DNA of 64,000 nt from Polychytrium aggregatum (lineage: Eukaryota; Chytridiomycota; Chytridiomycetes; Polychytriales), in NCBI RefSeq assembly GCF_025602895.1, contig NW_026516299.1, positions 62,001-126,000 on the forward strand. The letters are read 5' to 3'. The notes beneath the pieces are model-generated. The model searched no databases, was not told the origin of the DNA, and worked only from the letters and a program-made list of their open reading frames with translations. A program made the translations under genes and the position numbers. Shown in pieces: positions 23,288 to 35,728 of this stretch (position 1 is the stretch's first letter; each line of letters begins with the position of its first letter).

Positions 23288-25444
23288 ATGGCCGATCCCG
23301 AAAAAGCCCTGGATCATCTCCACCAGTATGTCAAGAGCGACCCAGAAATGTCGATGCCGGTCGCTGTCGTCAAGGCTTTGACCGAGACCATCAAGAGCAG
23401 CCAGGGTATGGAGTCATTGCCCGATCGAGCCCCACCAGCCGTCCGCACCGGCTTCCATCATCGATCTGGCCGGTCGCTTTGGTTTGCCGAAAGCGAGCTG
23501 GAATCTCCTTGTGCGGACCATTTTGACCCCTCCCTCGGCGCCCTCCATAGCCTCAACCATGTCCGAGCTCATGATGAATCTCAAGACATGCGGCGATGCT
23601 CTCAAGGAACGAGGTCCGTCGGCCGTTGCTGCGACGGCTGGATACGATCTGCTGAGCCGTCACATCTCCAACACCGACAACGATACCACGGTAGCCTCTC
23701 GATCTGCCCGGCTTTTTCGAATCCATCGTGGGCGAGCACACCATGCCACTCCCAGGTGGTCGTGCTCATGTCGCTTTCGGAGGCAATCGTGCACATGCTG
23801 GAAGCAGGGAGGCAATGGACTGACTTTGTCCGGAACTTGCTCTGCATGTTGCTTCGCATCAGATCCAAACCTTCAAGGAACATATCATCAAGAAAGCAGA
23901 GTTCTTGGCCAGCAACGCCCGCACCGTGCGAGAAAATGTCGCCAAGGAGGGCTCCAACTTTGTCCGGGATGGCTCGGTATGGATCAGATCCGACTCGGGC
24001 CTCGGCCGAACACTGGCACCAGGCCTTTGGGCCGCCATTTCCTGGGCTGACCCTCTTTCTCTCTGTGCGCGTATGTGCGTATGTGCGTATGTGCGTATGT
24101 GCGTATGTGCGTATGTGCGTATGTGCGTATGTGCGTATGTGCGTATGTGCGTATGTGCGTATGTGCGCATGCGTTTTTCAGACCATTTTGGTCCACTCGT
24201 ACTCGCGAGTGGTCATGCAGCTTCTCATCTTTGCTGCCAAGGCCAACAAGCAGTTCAATGTTTTCGTGACAGAGTCACGGCCTCTGTCAAGAGGGTAAGG
24301 GCGGCACTCCCACCTTCAATCAGCTTCACTGCGGCCGGAGCAGCGGTCAGCCCGGGACTCACCATTTATGCACATGGATACCAACCTCGACCGCACAGAA
24401 AGGAGGCAGTTGCAAAACTCCGAGAGCACGGCATTCCTGCCAAACTTATCCTGGATGCCGCCGTCGGATACTTTATCGAGCGGGTCAACATGGTTCTGGT
24501 TGGCGCAGAAGGTGTCGTTGAAAATGGCGGCCTGATCAACCAGGTGTGTATTTGCTGCTGCTGTTCGATCGCCTTTGGTCCAATGGCGAGCATGCATGTT
24601 GCTACAGGCGGGCCTCCATCACGATCGAACGGGCAAAGTGCCTGTCGGACAAGCAGTACCTGATGCTCCCTCTTTGTCGATCCAGATTGGCACTTACCAG
24701 ATCGCGGTCGTCGCCAAGGCCGCAAACAAGCCCTTCTACGTTGTGACAGAGAGGTGAGCACCTTCCGCCATGGTTCGGACACCTGGTTCTCATGATGCAC
24801 AATCGATGGGCGCCCACAGTCTGTAGCGCAGGACATGTCTGTGACCGTAAATCCCTTTTACTGCTGCTCAAACGAAATGTCTGATGAATACCGTTTATCA
24901 CCCTTGGTACTGCTTGCTTGTGCAGCTACAAGTTTGTTAGGCTCTTCCCGCTGAATCAATATGATCTTCCTGGCCACACCGTTGCCCTGCGCTTTGGACA
25001 TGTTGCCGACGACGAGATGACCAAGGACACTGAGCTGGCGGTGAGTTACAGGTTGTTTGGTGGGTCGCTGGCATTGGCCAATGCTCCAGTCCCCGGCGAA
25101 CACTTGGACGCAATGCGAACATGCTCGCGCTTGGAAAGTCGGGGGCTCACTCGCGAGTGTCCGTGGCCGACCCGCTTGCATCGAGTGCTGACCCTCCTTG
25201 CATCCCACGCCAGAGTAACCCCTCGGTTGACTATACTCCTCCGAACTACATCTCGCTCCTGTTTACGGACATTGGCGTGCTGACGCCATCGGCCGTCAGC
25301 GACACACTCAGTACGTACCCCGCTGGCCGAGCAGCAGAATTGACCGCCCGCCTCCCCGATTCTCACCGACATTGCTGTATTCCTCCCTCCCTCCTACTCG
25401 GTCTCTCGCTTCGTCACCCACCGCCAGTCAAACAGAGCAACTGA
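23288..25444 (+). CDS. GCN3: Translation initiation factor eIF2B subunit alpha (GCN3 type), multi-exon
   Basis: Regulatory subunit of eIF2B, the exchange factor for eIF2; it senses phosphorylated eIF2-alpha. Exon 1 is [20 protein letters not shown] followed by [19 protein letters not shown]. Next come [20 protein letters not shown], then [20 protein letters not shown] with [27 protein letters not shown] follows the repeat-bearing intron 23976-24181. Then come [20 protein letters not shown] with [56 protein letters not shown], and the Rossmann-like C-terminal motif [20 protein letters not shown]. The last small exon after a CCAG acceptor (25428) adds IKQSN-stop. Motif order and length (about 310 residues) fit eIF2B alpha rather than beta or delta. 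Confidence 0.93.
24071..24166 (+). repeat. Twelve tandem copies of GTATGTGC inside an eIF2B alpha intron
   Basis: Twelve exact 8-mers (96 bases), starting about 95 bases into the intron that opens GTATGG at 23976 and closes TTTTTCAG at 24181. Each unit contains GTATGT, a canonical fungal 5' splice-site hexamer. Because the period is 8 and no stop arises, all six frames are open and give artificial MCVCAYVR and AHTHIRTY peptides. Confidence 0.95.
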
Positions 25445-25680
25445 GCACCGCAGCCGGATCGAGCCAGCGGATCGAGCCAGCGCGGGCGTGCGTGTGTGTG
25501 TGGCGGGCTGTCTTTTCTGCGACCCTGGCACAGGCCACTCTGGGCTGCTTGCCTTCGCTTCTCCATCATCTCGACCCCGCGGAGGCTGGCACGAAGCGCA
25601 CCATCCTGCGAGCCGCGAGCCTGCGAGAAACATATCCGCACCCCAACACGACCATCTGTCTCGAACGCCTTGCTTCCGCC

Positions 25681-28385
25681 ATGCGCATCCTGTCCTGCTC
25701 CGCCGTCATTCCCTTCCTTCTCTCGGCCCTGTGGCTGCCCCGCACGGCTGCCTCTCTGGGCTCTGCCTCGGATTCGGGATACTGTACGTCGCCGACGCAC
25801 GGCTTCTGTTAATAGTGTGCGAGCGAGCATGTCCACCTCGCTCCGCCCTGTTTCGCACCTTATAACAGCAGGCGAGCCTTCCCTCTCTCGCCTGCGATCG
25901 CTCCGTCGCGTTTCTTGATCAGCGCACCCGAGCGACTCGCAGACACGACGGGAGCCTGCTTGCGTCGCCAACGGCCGTGGCGGTCTGTCGGCACGGGGCA
26001 TGTTCTGGATTGTGCTAATCCAAGTCTATCCGCGGGCCCTTTGGCGCCGGTAGTCTATCTCCATCTGGACACCCCCAACCACCAGGCTGGTGGATCCTCC
26101 AAGGAGATATCTTTGAGTCAGGCGACCTCGGTGCTATCCCACAACCTGGCCATCTCGCATCTGGTCCACTCGCCTCTCCACAACGCCGACCAAGACCTGC
26201 GCGACTTGGCTCTCAACGACGACGCCATCACCCAGTCGGCCTTCCACCATCTGTTTAACCAGCCTCCGAACGCCCATTTGCTGCTCTCGGTCCTGGGCAC
26301 CTCCAGCGACATTGGTACGCGCTCGCTGAGGAATCTCATTTTAACGATTCTCGCGGCTGCTTCTGCGCTGCTTCTGCGCTGCTCTGGTAGCTTGGGGCTG
26401 TCTTGCACTCATCAATCGATCCATTCCATCCTGCGGCGCGCTGATATTGCCTCTCGCGCCTTCCCCGCCCGCGATCATTCTCCTGGTTGGTACGCCCACA
26501 GACCGCCGTTCTACGTTCAAGGTCGACGTCTCGGCACCCACTTCGGCCGATACTTTCTATAGCTTCGTTGATGAGCTTGTGGAGTTGTATGCCTCAAGCT
26601 ATGGCGACTCGTCGAACATCGTCAGCATCTCGTCGGAGAGTCGATCGCTTGCCATCCCGCGTGTGACGCGAGTGAATCTCGGTCAAAAGGTGCGGTGCCC
26701 GGAAGGAGATGCAGAGCCTCGGCGCTCGCTTGACAGTCACATTCCAGAGGACTGAGAGGGGCCCTGTCGTGCTTGTGTGTCCGCGCTTGGGATCAATCTA
26801 ACGCACCACCGCGTCCACAGCGATCCATGGTCAAGGCGCCCCAAGCGGCACACGTCCTCGCCAACGAAATCAGCAAACTAGCAAACCAAATCGAGGCTGA
26901 GGAGCTCTCCTCAGTCGACGAGCACACCGTCTTTGACGCTACCAAAGAGGTATTTTCCGCACTCCCCCATTTGCCTTGCCCGTCGTCTTGCGATTTCGAT
27001 GTTTCGAGTCAACGAACCAACACTCGAGCGGGAATCACAGCGAGCTGCGTGTGCATTTAGCACACATGGATACAGCTAACAGGAACTTTGTGTTGGAACT
27101 GGATGCCCATGCAATCAAACTGCTTCGAAAGGTCGACCGTGATTTCCTCTTCGAGCTTGACTTCAACACTCAGTTCCTGCAGAAGGTCCCTCAGGAGGCA
27201 TTTGTAGATTTTGGCCCACAGAAGATGCCCGATCTGATCAGTATCTCCTTCTCAAAGCTGAATGTATGACACACAGATGCGCTGGGCCAGGGTTGCGTTG
27301 ACATTGGAGATTGAACCGAGTGGCCGCCGCGGACTCACTCACGCATTCACCAATGGGCTGCGCTCGTTCCAGGCTGTTGCTACAGAATACGGCACCGGAT
27401 CCAAGCAGTACACTACAGCTGTTGCCCTTGTGCACAAAGCTGTCTCCAAGGTGAGCAGGCGTCTGCAGGAATCTGCAAAAGTCTGCTGAGCAACTCCGTC
27501 GCCGGCAGCCAGGAGCCGAGCCTAAGGGTAGAGAAGTAATCAGTCACGGACGGAACTGCCTGCTGGCACCAATCCTGCAATACCTCCTAACAGCCGGCCA
27601 CTACGTTGCACTTTAGATCGAGAACCAGTTCCGCAGCCGCTACCATGATCTTGCAACTGTCGAAATCCTGTATATCCCCCAGTCTCTTATTGCTGGCGAC
27701 GCCAAGAGCACCGAAACTTGGAGTCGCCTCTCGCGCCGTGCCCCGCAGATTGACCCTAACTGTCTCACGTCGGTCAGCAGCTGCCAAACGTGAGTCTGTG
27801 CTGGGTATTGCTTGGTCGACCATGCTTTTGTCGAGGCTTTGCACACCATAGCGTCTCTAGGGGCCCGCATGTTTCCATTTGAACTCCGCTTGACAGTGTA
27901 TCCATGACCACCAGCTACTTCAACAACTGCTCCAACCACGGCGCGTGCACTAGTGTTCAGAAAGGAGCCAAGACCTGCTTTGTCTGCAGCTGCTGGAGAA
28001 ACAACACAGACGATAACGGCGCAGCGATCCCCGGATTCACCAAGCCCGTCAAGTGGGCTGGTCCGTACTGCGCTGTCCAGGATGTCAGCGTTGACTTTCA
28101 GCTTGTCTTCTGGACCTCGGTTACCCTTGCGGTCATTCTTGTGTAAGTCTACCCAGCGGATTCACAGCGACCCGCTCCGTCTACTCGCCCACAGATTGCA
28201 TGCCGGAATTCCAGCGATGCGCGGCACCGCGGTTTCGGCCCGTCCATGAATTCAGCGCCCTTCTAACAGCATCCGCAACGCCCCGGTCTCATGCCAGGTT
28301 CGCTGTCGGCGGCGTTTACTCGCTCAACGACGGCGACAACGGTCCTGGTGTCGGCCCAAGCTCGCGCAGAGCCAAGACCGACTAG
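25681..28385 (+). CDS. Type I membrane protein with Vps3844-like Cys-rich C-terminal domain
   Basis: Exon 1 (ATG at 25681) codes a signal peptide, MRILSCSAVIPFLLSALWLP. After a GTACGT donor the lumenal part continues in several exons: VYLHLDTPNHQAGG with SLSQATSVLSHNLAISHLV, PAIILLVGTPTDRR, LELDAHAIKLLRKVDRDFLF, ALTLEIEPSGRRGLTHAF, and YHDLATVEILYIPQ. The C-terminal region YFNNCSNHGACTSVQKGAKT, then CFVCSCW and WAGPYCAVQDVSVDFQL, has the spaced cysteines and EGF-like start of the fungal Vps3844/DUF3844 domain. A transmembrane helix FWTSVTLAVILV follows. The last exon after GTAAGT/CCAG splicing gives a short cytosolic tail ending SSRRAKTD-stop. Related fungal proteins are ER or vacuolar-sorting membrane proteins; the exact role is not known to me. 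Confidence 0.75.
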
Positions 28386-29146
28386 ACGTGCATCTATTCC
28401 TTCTGCAGCGTTGTGGCGGGAGCTCTTCATTTCATCTCACACTCTTGCTGCCGTCGATATGCTGTTGAGGCTTATGTGCCCCCCCCCTCTGGCGCCTGGA
28501 GAAAGCTGCTCTCTCTGCAGGTCGGCCACTTGCTTTTTACAGTCAATCCAATAAAAAACGGGACACCCGTGATTTTGACCATTGATCAAATATTTTGTTA
28601 CGCGCGCTAGCCACTCGATTGCCAACCAGGACGGGAAACAATCTGAAGCCAGGAAGGAACTGTCCCGTTTCTTTCTGGACCGAATCTATTCTGCGCAACT
28701 CAGTCCCAAATACATGATCGGTGGCTGCTGCTAGCATGCACCTCGACCATGCTCCTCGATCGTTCACCTCGATCGTCCACCACGATCATGCCGTTTGCCC
28801 AGGCCATCCCAAACGCACTGTGGAACGAGGGTCTGGTGTGGCGCAAGACATGTGAATCGCACATGACCTGGGTGCTCAGCATCCATGCCGGTTTTCCGTC
28901 CGAGCAATCACAACCTGGGGCGATCTCTGACCCAGATCTCTGACCCAGATCTCACACGGCGGACGATCTGGACTGAGTTCCGATTGACCACATCTTCCTG
29001 TCGAGCGTTGCTACTCGTTCACTCTTAAGGTCTCTCCTCTCACCCCTCGCTCATCCGCCTGCCTGGGTGGCTCGTCCAATCGATTCGGCAACAACAGAGC
29101 TCGACTCCGTCCAAGTCTTCGCCAACACATCCACTCCGCCGCAGCA
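28386..29146. other. Intergenic region between the Vps3844-like gene and RPAP1
   Basis: About 760 bases without a supportable gene. It contains an AT-rich patch near 28545-28605, a C8 run near 28480, a cluster of CTCGATCGT words at 28740-28785, and a 13-mer tandem duplication at 28922-28947. No tRNA cloverleaf was found by eye. Confidence 0.4.
28922..28947 (+). repeat. Tandem duplication of GATCTCTGACCCA
   Basis: Two exact 13-mers followed by a partial third (GATCTCAC), located 200 bases upstream of the RPAP1 start codon. Confidence 0.8.
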
Positions 29147-32100
29147 ATGTCCTTTGCCCCCATCCAGCGCCCGCAGGCTGACGAGGATGAGGATGATCTG
29201 CTTCTTCTTCAAGAGCAGTTCCTCCAGTCCAAGGATGCCCGTGCCCCTGCCGCAACCGTCGTGCGTGCTGCCCCGCCTCGGATTGCTTCCAAGACTACTC
29301 CGCTAGAGCGACAGACGGCGGATACCTCGTCGGCCTCCGAAGCCAGCCGCAGCGCACCCATGCCCCCACAGCCGTCCCCGGCCATAGTCGATGCTGTCCC
29401 CGCAAAGAAGAGTGTCTCGTTCGCACCCGATCCCGAGCGGGATGTCGTCGCATTGAGCAGCTCGGGCGCCAGCCGACCAGCTGGTCCTGCGACTCCCACA
29501 AAGAAGAGAGTCTCGCTCTTTGCGGCACGGCGACAGCAACAGCGAGAGTCTCAGGCCGACAGCGACCGTGCCCCGTCCAAGACGATCGAAAATGCGGACG
29601 AGACTCTGGCGCACGTCTTCCACACCGTTACTGAGCGATCGCCAGCAGAGGCGGATGTCGTCCCGCCGATCTTCAACGCTCCAAAGACCGGGTTCCCCGA
29701 GGTCCTCCACAGGTCGCAGGTTTCAGAGTCCCTGCACCGCACCTCGCGCCCGGCCGAGAACCAGAGAAATCAGTCGCATGCCATCAAGTCCATGTTCCAG
29801 ACCAGCGCCGAGTACACACTCGACCAGGACATCAACGCCGAAAACGTTGGCCGCCTGGAGTCCATGTCCGCTGACGAGATCGAGGCAGCGAGGGCATCCA
29901 TTCTCGAAAAGCTCGATCCCAAGATCGTCGAGCTGCTGACCAAGCGAGCCCAGAAGCGCTATACAGAAGACGAGCCCTCAGCGACGAGCGGAGACGATGG
30001 CACACGGACTGTTGCTGCTGCTATTCCGTCTCAGTCCGAGAGTGGAATCGAGGATCCTTCTACCACAGCCATGACCAACAAACCAAGCGACGATCTACTG
30101 GATGTCCCTGAAGGAAAGCTTGAGGTCGATAAACTGGAGTGGCTCCGAGACACTCCATCCTATACATCCAAGGCCACGGCTTCGCCCACCGAGGACTCCT
30201 CGCAACTTCGGTTCAACTTCAGCGGCGCCCTGATTGAAGACGCCGCCAGCGTTCCTGTCCACTTGGGCCTCCACCACCACGGCGACAGCCCAGAGCAGGC
30301 TGGATATACGATATCGGAGCTCATGCTCCTCTCGCGGAGCACGGTTCCCTCTCAGCGAGTTATTGCGCTGCGAACCTTGAACTCGATTGTCGTCAACATG
30401 AAATCTGCGGCCTATGACAACGCCACTCGGTCCTTGATTGGCGATAGCCTCATCGAGCTCAGATTCGCCGTCAATATCCGTATCGCCCTTGACGACACCA
30501 ACGAAACCGTTCTCCTTGCTTCTCTTCGGACGTTGGTCTCGTACCTCGGAGCATCTGATGCTCCCACTGAGGCTCTCTTTGCTTCAGACTCGACCTCGGA
30601 AGACATATGGGACACGACCTTGCTGACCCGCTGTGGATATAGGGTCCTCGCACTGAGCCCGGACAGTATGAGCGGCTTCGCTGCACGGTCCAAGGGCATC
30701 CGCCAGCCCCAGCTGGCGACCGATCAAATGAGCGGCGGCGAGCAGCTGCCGGTGGTTGTCGACAGACTGATGGAGGTACAGCGACGTTTGTCTTGCCCGC
30801 GTGCCTTCGATCGTGGCTGCGTAGTTGATGATCTGGGTCCCTATGGATGGGTGGCTCGATATTAATGCGAAGCGCATAGCTGTCTGGCAGCTGGCGGACG
30901 ATGGACGCCTCACCACTGCCAGCACTAGATTTCCGACCCAACTTGGTCAAGCGATCCCTTCGTAACTGACTCGGCTCTGGCGGGTTCTTGTATCTCTGTA
31001 GAAAGACATTATCCTTGCGCTGCTCGAAACCAACATTCTTGTCCGGTTCAAATTTCTGCTCGAGACCCAGAAGCTGCCCTTGACCGGAGTTCGCTACATC
31101 CTCGCGTGCATCGGAGCCTTTGTGCGCCATTCCTATGGAGCAGCCAAGGCTGTTGCAGACTCCAAAGATCTGCTCGAGGTCATACGCAAGCGATTTATCG
31201 AAAGCGAATGGCCTGCCCCTGCCAGCGACAAAGCGTCGTCCATCCCGGCCGCCATCAAGGTGTTTCGTCTGCTCTGCTTGACATCCAGGGTGTTTGCCAC
31301 ATCTGTGGCATCATCGGGTCTGGGCGAGTCGCTCATGCGCTTCATCGCCATCCATCCCGCCAAACTCAGTCCGGCACTGCGGTCGCTAGGATTCCACTTG
31401 ATGGCTGAGTCGCTGGGCCTCGCTGGAGCGCTCTTTGCCTACGGAATCGGCGCCCGTCTCTTTGCGGACTACCGGACCGTATTTTTTGAGCTCGTCAAGT
31501 CGACTCTCTCGGAGCCCGCACAAAGTGAATCCGAAACAACATACGATTTGCAGCGCTTCCATCAGTCCCGCTGCGCCGTACTCGCGCTCAAGACGCTGTC
31601 CGAGTACACGTTCTCGTTCTTCAACCTCGTGAGCGACCCTATGTCGACTGATACTCTGCAGCCGTTCGTTCACATTGTCTCGGCCTCCCTCAGCGACGGC
31701 GGCACGGCCAGCTTGAAATCCGACCCTCTGGATGTCCTGGTGAGGACGGCCAAGCTGGATTTCCTGCGCTCCTATGCGCAAAAGTTTGATTCATCGTCGG
31801 TGTTTCCGGGATTCGTCACTGCGATGCTAGACGCGATTGAGCTCAAGCATGGCACCAAATCCAAGCTCTACACCGCTGTCAGCAGCCGTATTTTGGACAC
31901 GCCGGCAAGCTCGGCTGATCTGCCCCAGCGGCACCACGCATTCCGGCTCCACTCGGACCTCCAAGATCGATCGGAGATCGAATATGCGCGCAATCATCTG
32001 CGACAGAGCATCTACTATGATGGGGCATCGGCCTTCCTGGAGTTTGCACAGACCCTCGCTCGCCTCGACGCACACGCCCAGGTCATGTTCTTGTGGTTCA

Positions 32101-33545
32101 CAACAGAGGCAAGCAACAAAGCCCTGCTGAAGCTGTCCGCGAAGCAGAGCAGTCGGCCTGAAGCGCTGGCCGGTTGGCAGCGCATGTTTGGCCGTGGCCG
32201 AGTCGATTTCATCTATCGCTACATCTCGGCACTGTTGCTGGTGCATCCCCTGAGCGCGTTTACAAAGGATGAAGCTGTCTTTGTCTATGAAACCAGCCTG
32301 GCGCTTGTAGCAGAGTTTCTCCCGGGCGACGAATATCCTGCATCCCGTCTCCTCAGCAGCGTCGTGATGCATCCAGAGTGGCAGCATGTGGCTCTTGGTC
32401 GCCCGATGCCGTTGGACGAACAGGACGAGCTCAAGCGCCGAAAGCTCCACGATGTCTACGACTACAACCTCTACGAAGACGATGCCCTTGTCGAATCCAA
32501 GGCCTTCTACCAGCATCTCGGCGACCAGATGGTGTCGTTTATGCTCGAGACCGCGGGCCGCGCGCAGTATCAGGGCCTCCCAGCCCCGGACAACTGGTTG
32601 TATTCGGTCGTTGAAACCGTTTCAGGCGAAGGCGCTGCGGCAGGACAGGCCCGCGAAGACTCGGGCGACCTGATTGTCGAGTCTCTCGTCTTCACCGAGC
32701 ACTTGGACTCGGCCCTTCCTCGCTGGACCCGAGTTGCTGGTCTGCAAAACTCCTTTGCCAAGCTCTTCAAGGTGTTTGTTCTCCCGCCCATGTCAACGGA
32801 TGGAATGCCCTCAAGCGAGATCTTCATGAGCGAATCCGTGAGCAGCGCCCTAGACAAGGCGCTCGATCGATGGTGTCGGTTGTCCAACGATGCATCGGGC
32901 ACCGATGGCCACGACCTTGACAAGCTCATGGGCGGACGAGGCCGATTCTACCAGCTCTACCAGGGCGTCCTGGAACAATACTGCGCCAGTTCCTTTGGCG
33001 ACCCCGTGTTCTCGCGCTATATCGTCCTCCCCCTGTCGATGCTGTATCCAGCGGACTATCGGATCCTGTTTTGGCAGGAGCTTGTCGAGCATGTTCCGAG
33101 CTTTCCTCTCACCATATCGCGCGTGCCCAGGCTTGCGATGGCCCCGGACAACAGCCAGACCGGTCGTGAGTACCTCTATCCGATCGAAACCGAGCTCGCG
33201 GTGCTCTCGCTCTATGCAAAGCACCTCGCCGTCGGAAGCGTGAGCAAGACTCGGAGCCCGTTCCTCTACTGGCTTGCGGTGCATCACCTCTCGGGCTTTT
33301 TGTTCTCAGACCCTCCTCCGGATCGTGCCGCGCTGCGCAAGCTCATCGGTTCTCCGCGTGAAGGACCACGCCAACTTCCTGAGGAGGTCGTGGCCGAGCT
33401 CCTCAACTACAATCCCGACTGCATCAGTGTTTGGACTGACAGCGTGCCAGCAGCCTCTCGTGCTGACGATGGCGAAGCTTGGTCCCACATCGCCGAGCGT
33501 CGCCGGCAACTGTGGCTGAGCAACTTTGGAGCAAACTCTGTTTAG
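29147..33545 (+). CDS. RPAP1: RNA polymerase II-associated protein 1 (RPAP1/Rba50)
   Basis: Factor for cytoplasmic assembly and nuclear import of RNA polymerase II. Two exons, 29147-30775 and 31002-33545, join in phase 0 (GTACAG donor, CTGTAG acceptor) to give 1,390 codons, close to the length of animal RPAP1. Residues 1-200 are disordered and charged, with two copies of a KK(S/R)VS(F/L) motif. The RPAP1_N motif, LESMSADEIEAARASILEKL followed by DPKIVELLTKRA, is near 240-270. The RPAP1_C motif, KLEWLRDTP with LRFNFSGALIEDAASVPVHL, is near 330-370. The rest is helical-repeat sequence, for example LALLETNILVRFKFLLETQK. The ATG at 29147 follows a short leader and begins MSFAPIQRP. Confidence 0.92.
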
Positions 33546-33977
33546 CGGCTCGCAAACGAAACAGACCGTATGCAGTCACAGCCAACGACTACTTCTCTCC
33601 AGGTCGCGAATACACACATTCATTGTCGTCAACGACCGCCCGCTACACTCTCGTCTTCTGCAGAGCTGCCTTGCATTGCCGCGGGATGATCCGGAGCATG
33701 CCACGGTTTCCCTGCATCCTCTGCACGCCCAAGAGCAGCAAAAATAGCTTGCGCCGCGCACCGGATGTTTGGAGCATTCTGCTATCCCACGAAAAGCGGC
33801 GCACATTCGTGCACGGCGCCGCACTGCGAGTCCAAACTCGCGCGCATGTTTCTCGGTTACAAGAATGAGCGCTGCAGGCGGTCGAGTGCGATTCCAGGCT
33901 CGGACCTAGTGCCGCGGTGGCTGGGAGAGACGACGGCGACTGGGAGAAACAGCGGTGACATTCCCCGGCGGTGACGG
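33546..33977. other. Convergent intergenic spacer
   Basis: Lies between the 3' ends of RPAP1 (+) and DUS4 (-). A minus-strand open frame crossing 33643-34422 is a read-through of the DUS4 C-terminal exon and intron. No separate gene is seen. Confidence 0.5.
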
Positions 33978-35583
33978 TTATGAATGGATGCCACCAATAT
34001 CCATCCCATAGTGATCTTGAAGATAGTCCACGATTCCGGGGATCGTTGATATGGTATTGAAGTATCGTTTCTCTGCCGATTGCGGCGAATGGACAGTTGT
34101 CGAGCGATATGGGCACAGCGATTTCCATCCAAGGGCGGGAGCCAAAAGCCATGGTTAGAAAGTCGGGGCGGTTCGTTGACCATGGAGCGTACAATCGTCG
34201 CGGAGAGCTACAATTCGACTGTGTGTTACCTGCTCGGCTCATGAGCTTGTCGAGCATGAACATGATATGATGATGGAAGATGTGTGTTGTGGATCCATAG
34301 GCGATTCCAAGACGCACGTACTCTTCGACACACTCCCATGGTGTTGTCGCTGCACCAGAGAACAGCGCTGCATATCCGAAGCAATCCAGATTTGTCAATG
34401 CGTGGGCATGGACGGCGAGCATTCATGGACAAGTGTTCTGTAGGTCAAGAAGTCGCACACACCGCAAGCGATCTGATATCGGCACCACTTGGATTGCTCA
34501 CCTGGGTTCTCGAGTAGTCCTCTGGCTGCCATGACACCGTCCGTTTTGCAGTGATCAAAGATGCCGTTGGCGTCGTCGAGAGAAAACACATCGCCATTTG
34601 CTACCAGGGGGACGGAGACGCTCTCCTTCATCTGCATGTCGCAGCGCCCATGTCGAGCTTGTCGTTATTATACCGGCGCGGTCATGTATATCCCGCATTG
34701 CTTACTCCGGGATGCCGCTGATCGCACTCAACTGCAATGCACCTGAAGTACCGCTGCGTCTTACCAGTTTGATTGCATCGAGATTCACAGGCTGGGTGTT
34801 CTTCATCTGGCGGGTCCGTCCGTGAACGGTGATCCAGTCTGCCCCAGCAGCCTCGACCATGCGCACAAGATCGACGGTTTTCCGCAGATCAGGATGGACA
34901 CGGATCTTGACGCTGATGGGGAAGGAACCGCCCTGTCCGCCAAACTGGCGCTGACTCGTCCGTGCTTTGGCTTGGCGAACCATGTCCCGAATCATCTCGG
35001 GGTCCTCCATCAGGTAGGAGCCAATGTGCTCGTGGATGGCCCATTTTTGCGGACAGCCACAGTTGAGGTCGACACCGCTGCAGTAGGGCGCAACGAGCTC
35101 GGCAGCGTCGGCAAAGTCTACCGCGGTCGATGCAGCAAACTGAACGATCACAGGATCATCTCCGAGCGAGGTCTGGAACTCAAAGTTGCGGGAGTATGCA
35201 GAGTGCTTGAAGACGTTGCTGAGGATCATGGGAGTGTAGGCGATATCGACGTTGTATCTGGAAATGCGATGGGATCAGCAGGGGCGGTAGTCGGTTGAAA
35301 GAAGTCACATTGCGTTCAGTAATCGAAGCTATAGACGAACAATGTGCACGTAATGGGCAGAGCGGCGTCGCAAGGGTGTCGGGGTAGGAATGAAGCCGGC
35401 CACGACAATCGACGGAGGCCCGGCCGCTGTTGCTTACCTGCGAATCAGCTCCCGAAACGGCAATTTGGAGTATCGCACCATAGGCGCCGAGATGTTTACT
35501 CGCTTCTTTGTGCTGAAGATCTCCAGAGGATGTATCCTGGGTGCGGCGACCGGGAACTGGTCGAGATCGAGCGAGTTTTCCAT
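33978..35583 (-). CDS. DUS4: tRNA-dihydrouridine(20a/20b) synthase-like protein, multi-exon
   Basis: FMN-dependent enzyme that reduces uridines of the tRNA D-loop to dihydrouridine. Exon 1 (ATG at 35583) ends NISAPMVRYSKLPFRELIRR, the N-terminal barrel signature. Next come DIAYTPMILSNVFKHSAYSR, then DDPVIVQFAAS. The catalytic-Cys motif is DLNCGCPQKWA, followed by FPISVKIRVHPDLRKTVDLV and the FMN-phosphate region GADWITVHGRTRQ. Then come VPLVANGDVFSLDDANGIF, DGVMAARGLLENP and HHIMFMLDKLMSRA. A final exon ends IGGIHS-stop at 33978. The spacing CGCPQ-K-W and the short length (about 330 residues) fit Dus4 better than Dus1, 2 or 3. The next gene, SNRNP40, is divergent. Confidence 0.9.
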
Positions 35584-35691
35584 CGAGACTGGTCTTCTTG
35601 GTCTGGTGCGAGGCGATGCAGGCCAGACCAGACAGAGGATGCGCCAGATCGATCGGAGCCAGTTGGATGAGCCAGTTGGAGGGGCCAATCA

Positions 35692-35728
<37 letters not shown>

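Noticed and set aside
23859-24663. Long open frames across the GTATGTGC array on both strands
   Set aside because: The 8-bp repeat contains no stop in any frame, so the MCVCAYVR and AHTHIRTY peptides are artefacts. The flanks splice as an eIF2B alpha intron in correct phase.
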